33,645 bases of DNA, taken from NCBI GenBank assembly GCA_029881335.1, contig JAOUMU010000025.1, forward strand, positions 1-33,645, written 5' to 3'. The stretch comes from Nitrospinota bacterium. Its GTDB lineage: Bacteria > Nitrospinota_A > UBA7883. Shown in pieces: positions 10,049 through 17,445 of the stretch (positions are counted from its first letter, which is position 1; the number at the start of each line of letters is the position of its first letter). The position numbers were made by a program, and so were the translations under genes. A model generated the notes under the pieces. The model searched no databases and was not told the origin of the DNA. It worked only from the letters and a program-made list of their open reading frames with translations.

Positions 10049-10182
10049 TTTTCCAATCCTCAATACCATAAAAGGTAACCATGATCAGCAGACGATTGCC
10101 GCCGCTTTAATTTGGATTATACGCGCTGGGAGAAAGAATGGAAGAGGGGCCAAAGCGAATCCAACGCTTGTGCACGTCTAAT

Positions 10183-10941
10183 TCATCGGTTCTCCATTTT
10201 TATCTGCTTTATGACATCTTCATTGATCCATGCGGTGTCGAACGCGGCGGCGCCCGAGCAGGGCTTTTCGGTCCCGGCCTGCTCCAGAATCGACTTCGGA
10301 GTGTAAATGTTTATATGTAACTTTATCCCTTTCACATGGGAGGAACCTCTTCGGATCGCCATCGCTTCTCCCTCAATGTTTTCGAACACGCTCTCGGAGA
10401 TCAGCAGGGACACATCGTAATCCTTTGTCAGCCCTTCTATTCTGGCGGCGGTATTGACTGTATGGCCGATTGTGGATCAATCCCTCTTATCGGCGCATCC
10501 AATATTGCCGACGATGGCCTCCCCGCCGTTGAGGCCTATGCCTATTCTGATGGGGAAGGCCAGGGAATAATCCCTCCCTGTTCAGTTTGTCGGATATGGC
10601 CAGCATTTTCTCATCAGACCCCGGATGTCAGCCTTCCAGAGATACTGGCGGATCGCTATTTATAACCACCACCGCCGCTCCGGCTTTTGACAGCCTGTCG
10701 ATGGCTGTGGCGAATCTGGCTGGCAAGAGACGCAATGGATTTTGAATTGCGCTGGTGGTGGTGTCATCAATCTCTACCAGCGCCGGGGAGGCGCGCTTAC
10801 ACCTCCCGAGCTCCGGGCGATTGACGAATCGTGCCCAACGTGGCTTATGTCGTAGAGGATTTCCGCCCGGCCAGCCAACAGCGTCAGGATGGCGCTGGCC
10901 GCCATAGCCTGGTACATGGCGCCACTTAGGCTTATTTCCAT
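10183..10941 (-). pseudogene. Decayed CHASE2-class III adenylate/guanylate cyclase
   Basis: Pieces of one membrane-bound cyclase are recognisable on the - strand in three frames. From 10941, a start and a hydrophobic helix (AMAASAILTLLAGRAEILYD) resemble the N-terminal helix of CHASE2 sensors. After a frame change near 10800 comes a CHASE2 core (PALVEIDDTTTSAIQNP ... AIDRLSKAGAAVVVINSDPP) ending in a TGA at 10628-10630, past which the frame runs to DEKMLAISDKLNRE. A second frame change near 10575 leads into the cyclase core (AFPIRIGIGLNGGEAIVGNI), broken by TGA at 10477-10479 just before STIGHTVNTAARIEGLTKDY. The remaining tail ends at TGA 10183. Most of CHASE2, its later helices and the first half of the cyclase domain are missing. 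The gene is dead. It is the only content I see between 10049 and about 10950. Confidence 0.85.
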
Positions 10942-11122
10942 CCTTGCTCGCTTTAGCTTTTATTTCTCCGGATGCCGTGCGGCACTTATATATTTTTTTA
11001 CAATATTTTCAATCTGCGGCGCCAAATGTCACGATAATACGCCGGATGTAACATTCAGGCGCCAAAGAGTAATTGGCCGGAAAACGCCGATCGAGGATTT
11101 CCTTTTCTTTTATAGTTGCATT

Positions 11123-11131
11123 TGGTATTAT
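11123..11131 (+). promoter_or_regulatory. Candidate extended -10 promoter element
   Basis: TGGTATTAT matches the extended -10 form (TGN followed by TATTAT) about 40 nt upstream of the ATG at 11171. Only a poor -35 (TTTTCT) lies 17 nt upstream, as is usual for extended -10 promoters. It would transcribe the small receiver-like gene, lptE and hflX. This is a pattern match only. Confidence 0.35.
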
Positions 11132-11170
11132 CAGCTCTCCAATCGGTGTTCTGGTAGGGAAGTTAGATAT

Positions 11171-11608
11171 ATGAACAGTACCTTGATAGCTGTGGTTAGT
11201 TACCTGGACAACGAGTTCCGCGAATCGGTAGGTTCCTTTCTGACAGAACAATTCCAGATCGAACCCGTCTATTTCGACTTCCTGACCACCGCCAGCTTTA
11301 AGCGCAAGAACCTGGATGTGTACCTGATCAACAGCGATGCCATGAGCAAGAATAGGGAATACTCCCATAATTTCCAATCCGTGACAATTCGCGCAATCAG
11401 CAGCCAACGAAAATCCATCATCATGCTCACCAAAAAACTCCTGGCCAGCGATTTTTTGCACAACCTGGAGCTTTCCGCAACGGACACCATAGACATCGGC
11501 GGCGGTATGGACTCACTGACAGTGCCCTTGTCCCGTCATCTTCTGGAAAGGCAATTGGCGCTTTTCGAAAAGGGAGAGGGAAAGGGCGATAGGAACGTGC
11601 TAAAATAA
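11171..11608 (+). CDS. Small receiver-like protein, unknown function
   Basis: This 145-residue protein has alternating hydrophobic strands and helices: STLIAVVSYLD, LDVYLINSDAM, KSIIMLTKKL, then ATDTIDIGGGMDSL and a final helix HLLERQLALFEKG. The order loosely parallels response-regulator receiver domains, where the second element carries the phospho-acceptor Asp and the third reads IIMLTA. Here the expected acceptor position reads Asn-Ser-Asp, so a normal phosphorylation site is doubtful. The reading frame extends upstream to 10889, but the ATG at 11171 is preferred because an AGGGAAG lies upstream and the preceding residues look like translated intergenic sequence. The lptE start follows 4 nt after its stop, so it belongs to the lptE-hflX transcript. 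No firm family assignment. Confidence 0.6.
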   Translation: MNSTLIAVVSYLDNEFRESVGSFLTEQFQIEPVYFDFLTTASFKRKNLDVYLINSDAMSKNREYSHNFQSVTIRAISSQRKSIIMLTKKLLASDFLHNLELSATDTIDIGGGMDSLTVPLSRHLLERQLALFEKGEGKGDRNVLK

Positions 11609-11612
11609 CCGG

Positions 11613-12134
11613 ATGTTCCGCTTTGGCAAACCTACAATCACCACTGGGTGGCTTCTACCCGTTCTCTTTCTCTTCTCATCATGCGGATACTCGCTGGTGG
11701 GTCGGGGGATGGCTCTGCCCCCGGATATCAGGACCATTACCATTCCTGTTTTTAAAAACTCCACTGGGGAGCCTGACATAGAGAATGTGGTTACAAGGTC
11801 GGTAAAAGACAGATTCATCCAGGACGGTCGACTTTCCGTGGTTGATTCGGCTGCGGATTCAGTCCTTTATGGGGTGGTGGCTGGATACGGTTTACGTCCC
11901 CTTTCATATGATGACCAGAACAATGTCACGACCTACTTGGCGGAGCTTAATGTATCCGTGATCCACAAAACGGCCTCAGGCCATCTCCTTTCCCGCAGAA
12001 GAGTGGACACAAAAGAGGTGTATAAGGTGGACGCCTCCCTGGCTGGATCTGAAAGCCAGAGAAATGAGGCCTTGAAAAAATCAGCCTCCACAGCGGCGGA
12101 GTCGATTCTGTCGCTGGTGGTGGAGGCGTTTTAG
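11613..12134 (+). CDS. lptE: LPS-assembly lipoprotein LptE
   Basis: This 173-residue lipoprotein is the outer-membrane partner of LptD in the lipopolysaccharide export machine, where it plugs the LptD barrel. A hydrophobic signal segment ends in the lipobox LFSSC (Cys24), followed by the family hallmark GYSLVGRG. Next come the strand PPDIRTITIPVFKNST, the EPDIENVVTRSVKDRF helix and AGYGLRPLSYDDQNNVTTYLAELNV, the typical alpha/beta sandwich. Length and order match LptE of deltaproteobacterial type, which is more divergent than the E. coli form. It starts 4 nt after the previous gene. The hflX frame is the same frame and follows the lptE TAG (12132-12134) directly. Assignment is by motif pattern and is good though not certain. 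Confidence 0.82.
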   Translation: MFRFGKPTITTGWLLPVLFLFSSCGYSLVGRGMALPPDIRTITIPVFKNSTGEPDIENVVTRSVKDRFIQDGRLSVVDSAADSVLYGVVAGYGLRPLSYDDQNNVTTYLAELNVSVIHKTASGHLLSRRRVDTKEVYKVDASLAGSESQRNEALKKSASTAAESILSLVVEAF

Positions 12135-12212
12135 CGAATATTTGGGGAGCTTGGGACAATAAGGGCGCCAGAAGGGGAAACAACAGGGCTGAAAGCCTCT
12201 CAGAAAAGAGCT

Positions 12213-13847
12213 TTGGAACGCCTTTTCCGCAGGCGGTGCAGACCCCAGGCCGTCATCAGCTCCGAGCTCTGCTCATCACTATTGCAGATATCCACGGAAA
12301 TCGGCAGACAGGTGGGCCTGCTGCTGGACCGCGCTGGCCGAGTGGAAAGAGTTATAGTAGGCTCTCCCTCGGAAATAGTGATCCCCGCCCTTGGCCGGGT
12401 GAGGACCGGAGGTGGACGACTGCGGGGGCTGCGCCTGGTGCACACCCATCTGCGGAGCGAGCCTCTTTCCATAGAGGACCTGACAGACCTGGCCCTCTTG
12501 CGCCTGGATTTGGTGGCGGCCGTCTGGGCCGGAGAAGGACCCAAGCCCCCAAAGCTGCATATGGCTCATATCAATCCAGAGGCTAATAGTGAAAAACCTT
12601 GGGTGGTGTTGCCGCTTGCCACGCTGGGACTGGATGATGTGGATTTCGCCGGGCTTGTTTCCTGGCTGGAAGCCCAGCTCACCAAGGAAGCCGGGGCCGG
12701 TACCCGGGATGAATCCAGAAAAGCGGTGCTGGTCCACCTGTCCCAACTGCCAAAACGTGAGGCCCAGGAGAGGCTGGAGGAACTGAGCGAACTTGCCAGG
12801 ACGCAGATGATAGGCGCGGTGGAGACCACCATATACCGTGGCGCCCCTCACCCCCAGACGTTTTTGGGCTCCGGTAGGGTAAAGGAACTATTAATCCGGG
12901 CCATGGCCAAGGGCGCCGATATGCTCCTTTTCGATCAAGACCTTACACCAGCACAGTTAAAATGGATTACCAGGATTGCCGATATCCCTGTGATGGATCG
13001 CACCCAGTTGATCCTGAGTATATTCGCAAGGCGTGCCCACTCCAGCGATGGAAAGCTGCGGGTGGAACTGGCCAGGCTGCGCTACGAGCTACCCCGGGTG
13101 GGCGCCAGGGAGGCGGCGCTGAGCAGGATACGAGGTGGTATCGGAATGAGGGGACCTGGCGAGACCACTGCGGAGACATCACGCCGTATGATAAAAAACA
13201 GGATCAGCTCCATCGAAAAAAAGCTGATCACCATCGGTCGGGGCCGCCAGGAGCGCAGGAAAAAAAGAAAACGAGCCGGGTTGTTTCAGGTGGCGATCAT
13301 AGGCTATACCAACGCAGGCAAATCCACCCTGCTCAACGCCATGACCAAAAGCCACGTGCTGGTGGAGGACAAGCTCTTTGCCACCCTGGACCCGGCCACC
13401 AGGATAATCCGATATCCGGAAAAAATGGAAATAGCCATTTCAGATACTGTCGGGTTCATCCGCGATCTCCCGGAAGATTTATTGGACGCCTTCCGCTCAA
13501 CCCTGGAGGAACTGGGGGACGCGGACCTGTTGCTGCATATAGTGGATGTGTATGCGCCAGAGTTCGGCACATTCATAGAGACGGTGGAAAAGATTTTGTC
13601 CGGGCTGAACCTGGGCCATATCCCCAGAAAGCTGGTGCTCAACAAAGTGGACATGGTGGATCCGGATAATGTGGCCAACGAATGCGCTCGATACGATGCC
13701 CTGGGCATAAGCGCCAAGGATGGTGATGGCGTGGCTGAACTGGCCGAATATATCCGCGACGTGGCTATCAGAATGCGGAAGGAGAAACCTGCGGCGCCGG
13801 TGTCGGAGGCATCCGGGTTTGATTACAGACGCAGGGAAGAGGAATAA
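12213..13847 (+). CDS. hflX: Ribosome-associated GTPase HflX
   Basis: HflX is a GTPase that binds the 50S subunit and splits stalled or stress-hibernating ribosomes. The HflX N-terminal domain (about residues 150-270) contains the GSGRVKELLI and LLFDQDLTPAQLKWI segments, and a helical linker follows (GGIGMRGPGETTAETSRRM). The G domain (about 355-520) carries Walker A GYTNAGKST, switch II DTVGFIRDLP, and NKVD. Coordinates here use the TTG at 12213. In-frame family-like sequence continues upstream (GLKASQKRA before LERLFRRR), so the true N-terminus may begin as far up as 12159-12189 at a non-standard codon. No ATG, GTG or TTG exists between the lptE stop and 12213 in this frame. It ends 29 bp short of the convergent addA stop. 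Confidence 0.92.
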   Translation: MERLFRRRCRPQAVISSELCSSLLQISTEIGRQVGLLLDRAGRVERVIVGSPSEIVIPALGRVRTGGGRLRGLRLVHTHLRSEPLSIEDLTDLALLRLDLVAAVWAGEGPKPPKLHMAHINPEANSEKPWVVLPLATLGLDDVDFAGLVSWLEAQLTKEAGAGTRDESRKAVLVHLSQLPKREAQERLEELSELARTQMIGAVETTIYRGAPHPQTFLGSGRVKELLIRAMAKGADMLLFDQDLTPAQLKWITRIADIPVMDRTQLILSIFARRAHSSDGKLRVELARLRYELPRVGAREAALSRIRGGIGMRGPGETTAETSRRMIKNRISSIEKKLITIGRGRQERRKKRKRAGLFQVAIIGYTNAGKSTLLNAMTKSHVLVEDKLFATLDPATRIIRYPEKMEIAISDTVGFIRDLPEDLLDAFRSTLEELGDADLLLHIVDVYAPEFGTFIETVEKILSGLNLGHIPRKLVLNKVDMVDPDNVANECARYDALGISAKDGDGVAELAEYIRDVAIRMRKEKPAAPVSEASGFDYRRREEE

Positions 13848-13875
13848 AAAAGCGGATGAAACCGGGATTATGAGA

Positions 13876-16800
13876 TCAGCTCATGGCGAGCTTTTCCCGG
13901 CAGTGTCCCATGAACCTGCACTCCACCCGTCGGCAGAACTCAGCCTCCCGCTTGACCCACATCTCCATCGGTGTCCCTTCCAATCGCCAAAGCTCTCCCG
14001 CCACCTCCAGCGTTTTTGCGCCTATAAGAGACAGATCCTCTTTTGACACACGCTCCATAGATGCCTGGTTTTTCTTCTCCTTCAAGTACACCACGGCCAC
14101 ATCCATCAGTTCCGCTCCCCGTGCTTCCATCAGGATCATCGCGTACAACCTGACCTGGAAGAGGTACCGCCCTTCATCCACTGGTCGGCGGGAATACTTG
14201 TAATCCACCAGATTCCATTTCTCGCCGTCATACCACACGATATCCGGCGCCCCGTGCACCACCAGGTCCATATCCTCCCCCTCTATTTTCATGGCCAGCG
14301 GAGCCTCCCTCACGGTTGCATTCGGGTCCACGGATTGCAGCGCCGCAAGAGGCTGGACGGCGAAAGCTCCCAAGATGTCCCGCACTGCGGCTTCCACTGT
14401 CTTTTCCTTCTCTCCCGACAGCGCCATCCGGACCCACCTCGCAATTCCATCAGGAGCGGCGCCCTTGCCCAGAGGCGCTGTCTCCAGGGCCTGATGCACA
14501 CGTGAGCCAAAAGCCATCACGCCGCTATCCCTCGGCTCACCCGCCACCCCGGAGGAGACCTCCCTGGTATCCCCGATGCTTTGGTGATAATACATTCTGT
14601 GGCAACGGGCGAAATCCGCCAGCGCCGTCACCGAGACTCGCAGGCATGCCCTTTGCCGCGCCCGCGCAAGCTGCGCCTCCTTTGCCGAAAGAGGCGAAAA
14701 GCCGGAGGGCTCAATGGATTCCAGGATGACGCTGGCAAGCCGGGGCTCTATCATCATTTTTTCACTCACCTCCTCCTCGCCTGTCGGCGTGGGGGGAGTT
14801 TCCGTCTCCAGGTTCTCCTCGGCGCAGATGGCGTTGACCCACTTGATCCAATCACCCCGTCCCTCGGCAGGGCCGCACAGCACCAGCCTGTCCCTGGCGC
14901 GTGTCACCGCCACGTACAAAAGGCGCTTCAGCTCTTCGGTCCTCTCCTCCTGTTCGGCCTTCCGGGCGGCGGCGTACACAGGGCCGGACCACCACACTCC
15001 GGAAGCCAGGTCGTGAACCTTTAGCCCCAACCCCGCTCTGGGAGAGAAGACCATGGCGCCCCCGGAAGCGGGCTGGGAGAAACCCAGGTCGCCTAAAAAT
15101 ACAATGGGGAACTCCAATCCTTTGCTCTGGTGGACCGTCATCATTTTCACCACTTCCTCATCGCCCGCGGCAATATCCGCTTTCGCTTCTTGTGGACTGG
15201 AGGCGATCATAGTGTCCAGCCGGGATGTGAAGTTAACAAATCCCCTGGCCCAATCCTCCTCAAAGGTGCGGGCAAGCTCAATAAGCTTGAAAATATTCGC
15301 CAGTATTCTCTCCCCGTTATGTCGGCTCATCATCACTGCGCCGAACCCGGTCTGATCAAGAATCATTTCCAGCAGTTCAGACACCCCCACCCTGTCCCAC
15401 ACCTCCCGCCATTGGGTGGAGATGCGTATAAACTCCCCCAACCGAATTCTCTCCTCGCCAGTGATACGGTCCGGTATCTCATCCGGCTCCATGGGCAGAG
15501 GCTCCGGCGCCAGGTTCCCCTCATCATCGTGAAACAGCCTCAGGATCGTTTCATCCTTCAGCCCCACCAGCGGGGAGCGGAGCACGGAAACCAGCGCCAG
15601 CCTATCCTCCGAGTGGCCTATGTAAAAAAGCATGTTAGCCAGGTCCTTTATCTCCTGACAGTCGTAAAATCCCCTCCCCTTAACCACCTGAAAAGGTACC
15701 CCGGCGCGGCGCATGGCCGCCTCGTGAATTTCATGATTGGAAAATGAGCGCAGTAAAAGCGCCATGTCCGAATATCTCGCCGGACGAGGTTTGCCATCAG
15801 CGCCGCCCACCATCACCCTTTCGGTCACCAGCCTTTTCATCTCCGCGGCCGCCGCATCGGCCTCCAGCAACCGCGCATGACCGATCCCCTCCCCCACCAC
15901 GGATATGCGGCACACGGCGGAGTCGATCCCATCCCCATCCCGGACAGCCACCAGAGCGTCATTCTTCGGGTGGAACCGCCCACGCTCTTCCCCGGCCCCG
16001 CCCGCCATCAGCCGCGCAAAGAAGGAATTAAAGAACTCGGTGAGCACTGGAGTGGCGCGGCGGCTTTGCACAAGGAAAAACTCCATGCCGCCGTAATTCT
16101 TCACCTCCTCCGACTGCTCCATGAAGACTCCGGGATCCGCACCGCGGAATCCATAGATCGACTGCTTCATATCCCCCACCAGAAACAGCCGCCCCTCCCC
16201 CGGTGGCGCCAGCAGGTTGATTATCCGGGCCTGCAGCTTGTCGGTATCCTGGAACTCATCCACCAGCACCCTCTTCAGGCGGTGGCGGTACTCATCCAGA
16301 GTGGATTTTGAATTGACCAGAAGATCCCTGGCCTTCTCCTGCAGGTCATTGTAATCAAGGCTGGAGCGGCTCTCCTTCTCCCGTGCGTAGGCGGCCATTA
16401 CCTCCTCCAACAACCCGGCGAAGACTTTCATATCCTCCGCCACGGCGGCTTCCAATATTCCGCCGTATATCCCCGTGGCCAGCCGAGCCGCCTCCAGACT
16501 TTCGGCGTAATCGTTTTTCCCATTCTGATATGTGGTCCTGGCCAGCACCACCTTTTCCAGATCGCCGGCCAGATCCAGCACCCGGCCCGCCACCGCCGTC
16601 TTGATATCTTCCCCACCGCCATTTGCAGCGCCTGCGGCGCCGAACGGTTCTTCCATCTCCAGCAGAGCTTTGCCGAACTTGTGCTCCTTGCCCCTTTCGG
16701 ACATGCCAAGAAACGATCGGCACAGCGCCCGGAGCCTTGCCTGAGAGGCCACAAGGTCCAGGTTTTTCAGCCAGGCCAGCCCTTCCAGATGGAGTTCCAC

Positions 16801-17445
16801 CAGCCTGGCCGGAGTCATGTTGGCCGCCCGCAGCAGTGGGATTATCCACATAATCCTGTCCGCCAGCCCATGGCTCCTGCCCCTGCCCCGAAAGCCGTGA
16901 TCCCTGGTCAGCCGGACAACTCCCGGATCCCCCTTGCGAAGCCTGGTCAGTATGGTCTCCACCGTCACGCCCTCCAGGGCGTCCCGAGCGTCAGCTTCGT
17001 CCATCACGGAAAAGCCGGGATCCACTCCCGCGGCCAATGGATTTTCCCACAACAGCCTGGCGCAAAAGGCGTGGATGGTGGAGATATAGGCGCTCTTGAT
17101 CATCTGGCGCTGGCGTATAAGGTGGTTTAGCAGCTTGCGGTCCTGGTTCCATTCCTCCTGCTCCAGGTCCAGGTTTGCCGAAGAGCCGGATGGCCGAGTG
17201 TCCCTGCGGAGTTGTTCTATCCTTTCTGTGAGCTTTTGGCGCACCCGGAGGCTCATCTCCGCCGCGGCTTTTTCCGTGAAGGTAATGGCGGCAATACTGT
17301 CGACTCCCAGGTAGCCTTCCTCCCGGGGCGCCACCATCTCCGCCATGTACTTTTCCACCAGGGCTGTTGTTTTCCCCGCGCCGGCGCCGGCGCGGACGGC
17401 TATATCGGTCCTGCAAGCCTTGATCTGCTCAAGGATATCGTCCAT
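13876..17445 (-). CDS. addA: AddA-type ATP-dependent helicase/nuclease subunit
   Basis: This 1189-residue UvrD/RecB-family protein pairs with the AddB-like protein encoded upstream to resect double-strand breaks for recombination. SF1 helicase motifs are present in order: Walker A GAGAGKTTALVEKY, VDEFQDTD, GDMKQSIYGFRGADP, MTVHQSKGLEFPIVFLG and RLLYVAVTRARDRLVL. The C-terminal PD-(D/E)XK nuclease shows HGAPDIVW and VDYKYS. Four Cys (RCHRMYY before the nuclease core, and C1171, C1176, C1182 at the C-terminus) resemble an AddB/Cas4-type 4Fe-4S nuclease. The ATG overlaps the upstream stop as TGATG and has GGGGAGG in front, giving tight coupling. The frame is open 327 nt further upstream but that part is antisense-quality sequence inside the neighbour. 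Confidence 0.92.
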   Translation of the reverse strand: MDDILEQIKACRTDIAVRAGAGAGKTTALVEKYMAEMVAPREEGYLGVDSIAAITFTEKAAAEMSLRVRQKLTERIEQLRRDTRPSGSSANLDLEQEEWNQDRKLLNHLIRQRQMIKSAYISTIHAFCARLLWENPLAAGVDPGFSVMDEADARDALEGVTVETILTRLRKGDPGVVRLTRDHGFRGRGRSHGLADRIMWIIPLLRAANMTPARLVELHLEGLAWLKNLDLVASQARLRALCRSFLGMSERGKEHKFGKALLEMEEPFGAAGAANGGGEDIKTAVAGRVLDLAGDLEKVVLARTTYQNGKNDYAESLEAARLATGIYGGILEAAVAEDMKVFAGLLEEVMAAYAREKESRSSLDYNDLQEKARDLLVNSKSTLDEYRHRLKRVLVDEFQDTDKLQARIINLLAPPGEGRLFLVGDMKQSIYGFRGADPGVFMEQSEEVKNYGGMEFFLVQSRRATPVLTEFFNSFFARLMAGGAGEERGRFHPKNDALVAVRDGDGIDSAVCRISVVGEGIGHARLLEADAAAAEMKRLVTERVMVGGADGKPRPARYSDMALLLRSFSNHEIHEAAMRRAGVPFQVVKGRGFYDCQEIKDLANMLFYIGHSEDRLALVSVLRSPLVGLKDETILRLFHDDEGNLAPEPLPMEPDEIPDRITGEERIRLGEFIRISTQWREVWDRVGVSELLEMILDQTGFGAVMMSRHNGERILANIFKLIELARTFEEDWARGFVNFTSRLDTMIASSPQEAKADIAAGDEEVVKMMTVHQSKGLEFPIVFLGDLGFSQPASGGAMVFSPRAGLGLKVHDLASGVWWSGPVYAAARKAEQEERTEELKRLLYVAVTRARDRLVLCGPAEGRGDWIKWVNAICAEENLETETPPTPTGEEEVSEKMMIEPRLASVILESIEPSGFSPLSAKEAQLARARQRACLRVSVTALADFARCHRMYYHQSIGDTREVSSGVAGEPRDSGVMAFGSRVHQALETAPLGKGAAPDGIARWVRMALSGEKEKTVEAAVRDILGAFAVQPLAALQSVDPNATVREAPLAMKIEGEDMDLVVHGAPDIVWYDGEKWNLVDYKYSRRPVDEGRYLFQVRLYAMILMEARGAELMDVAVVYLKEKKNQASMERVSKEDLSLIGAKTLEVAGELWRLEGTPMEMWVKREAEFCRRVECRFMGHCREKLAMS

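Noticed and set aside
10183-10413. Stand-alone 76-residue protein
   Set aside because: Sequence upstream across the TGA at 10477-10479 is in the same frame and is cyclase-like, so this is the tail of a pseudogene and not a separate gene.
10889-11170. N-terminal extension of the receiver-like gene
   Set aside because: The extra 94 residues contain Cys/Arg-rich non-family sequence, overlap the 5' end of the cyclase pseudogene on the other strand, and include a candidate promoter. The ATG at 11171 is a better start.
13870-13884. Inverted repeat ATGAG/CTCAT between the convergent hflX and addA genes
   Set aside because: Five base pairs overlapping the addA stop codon, with no U tract. It is within chance expectation.
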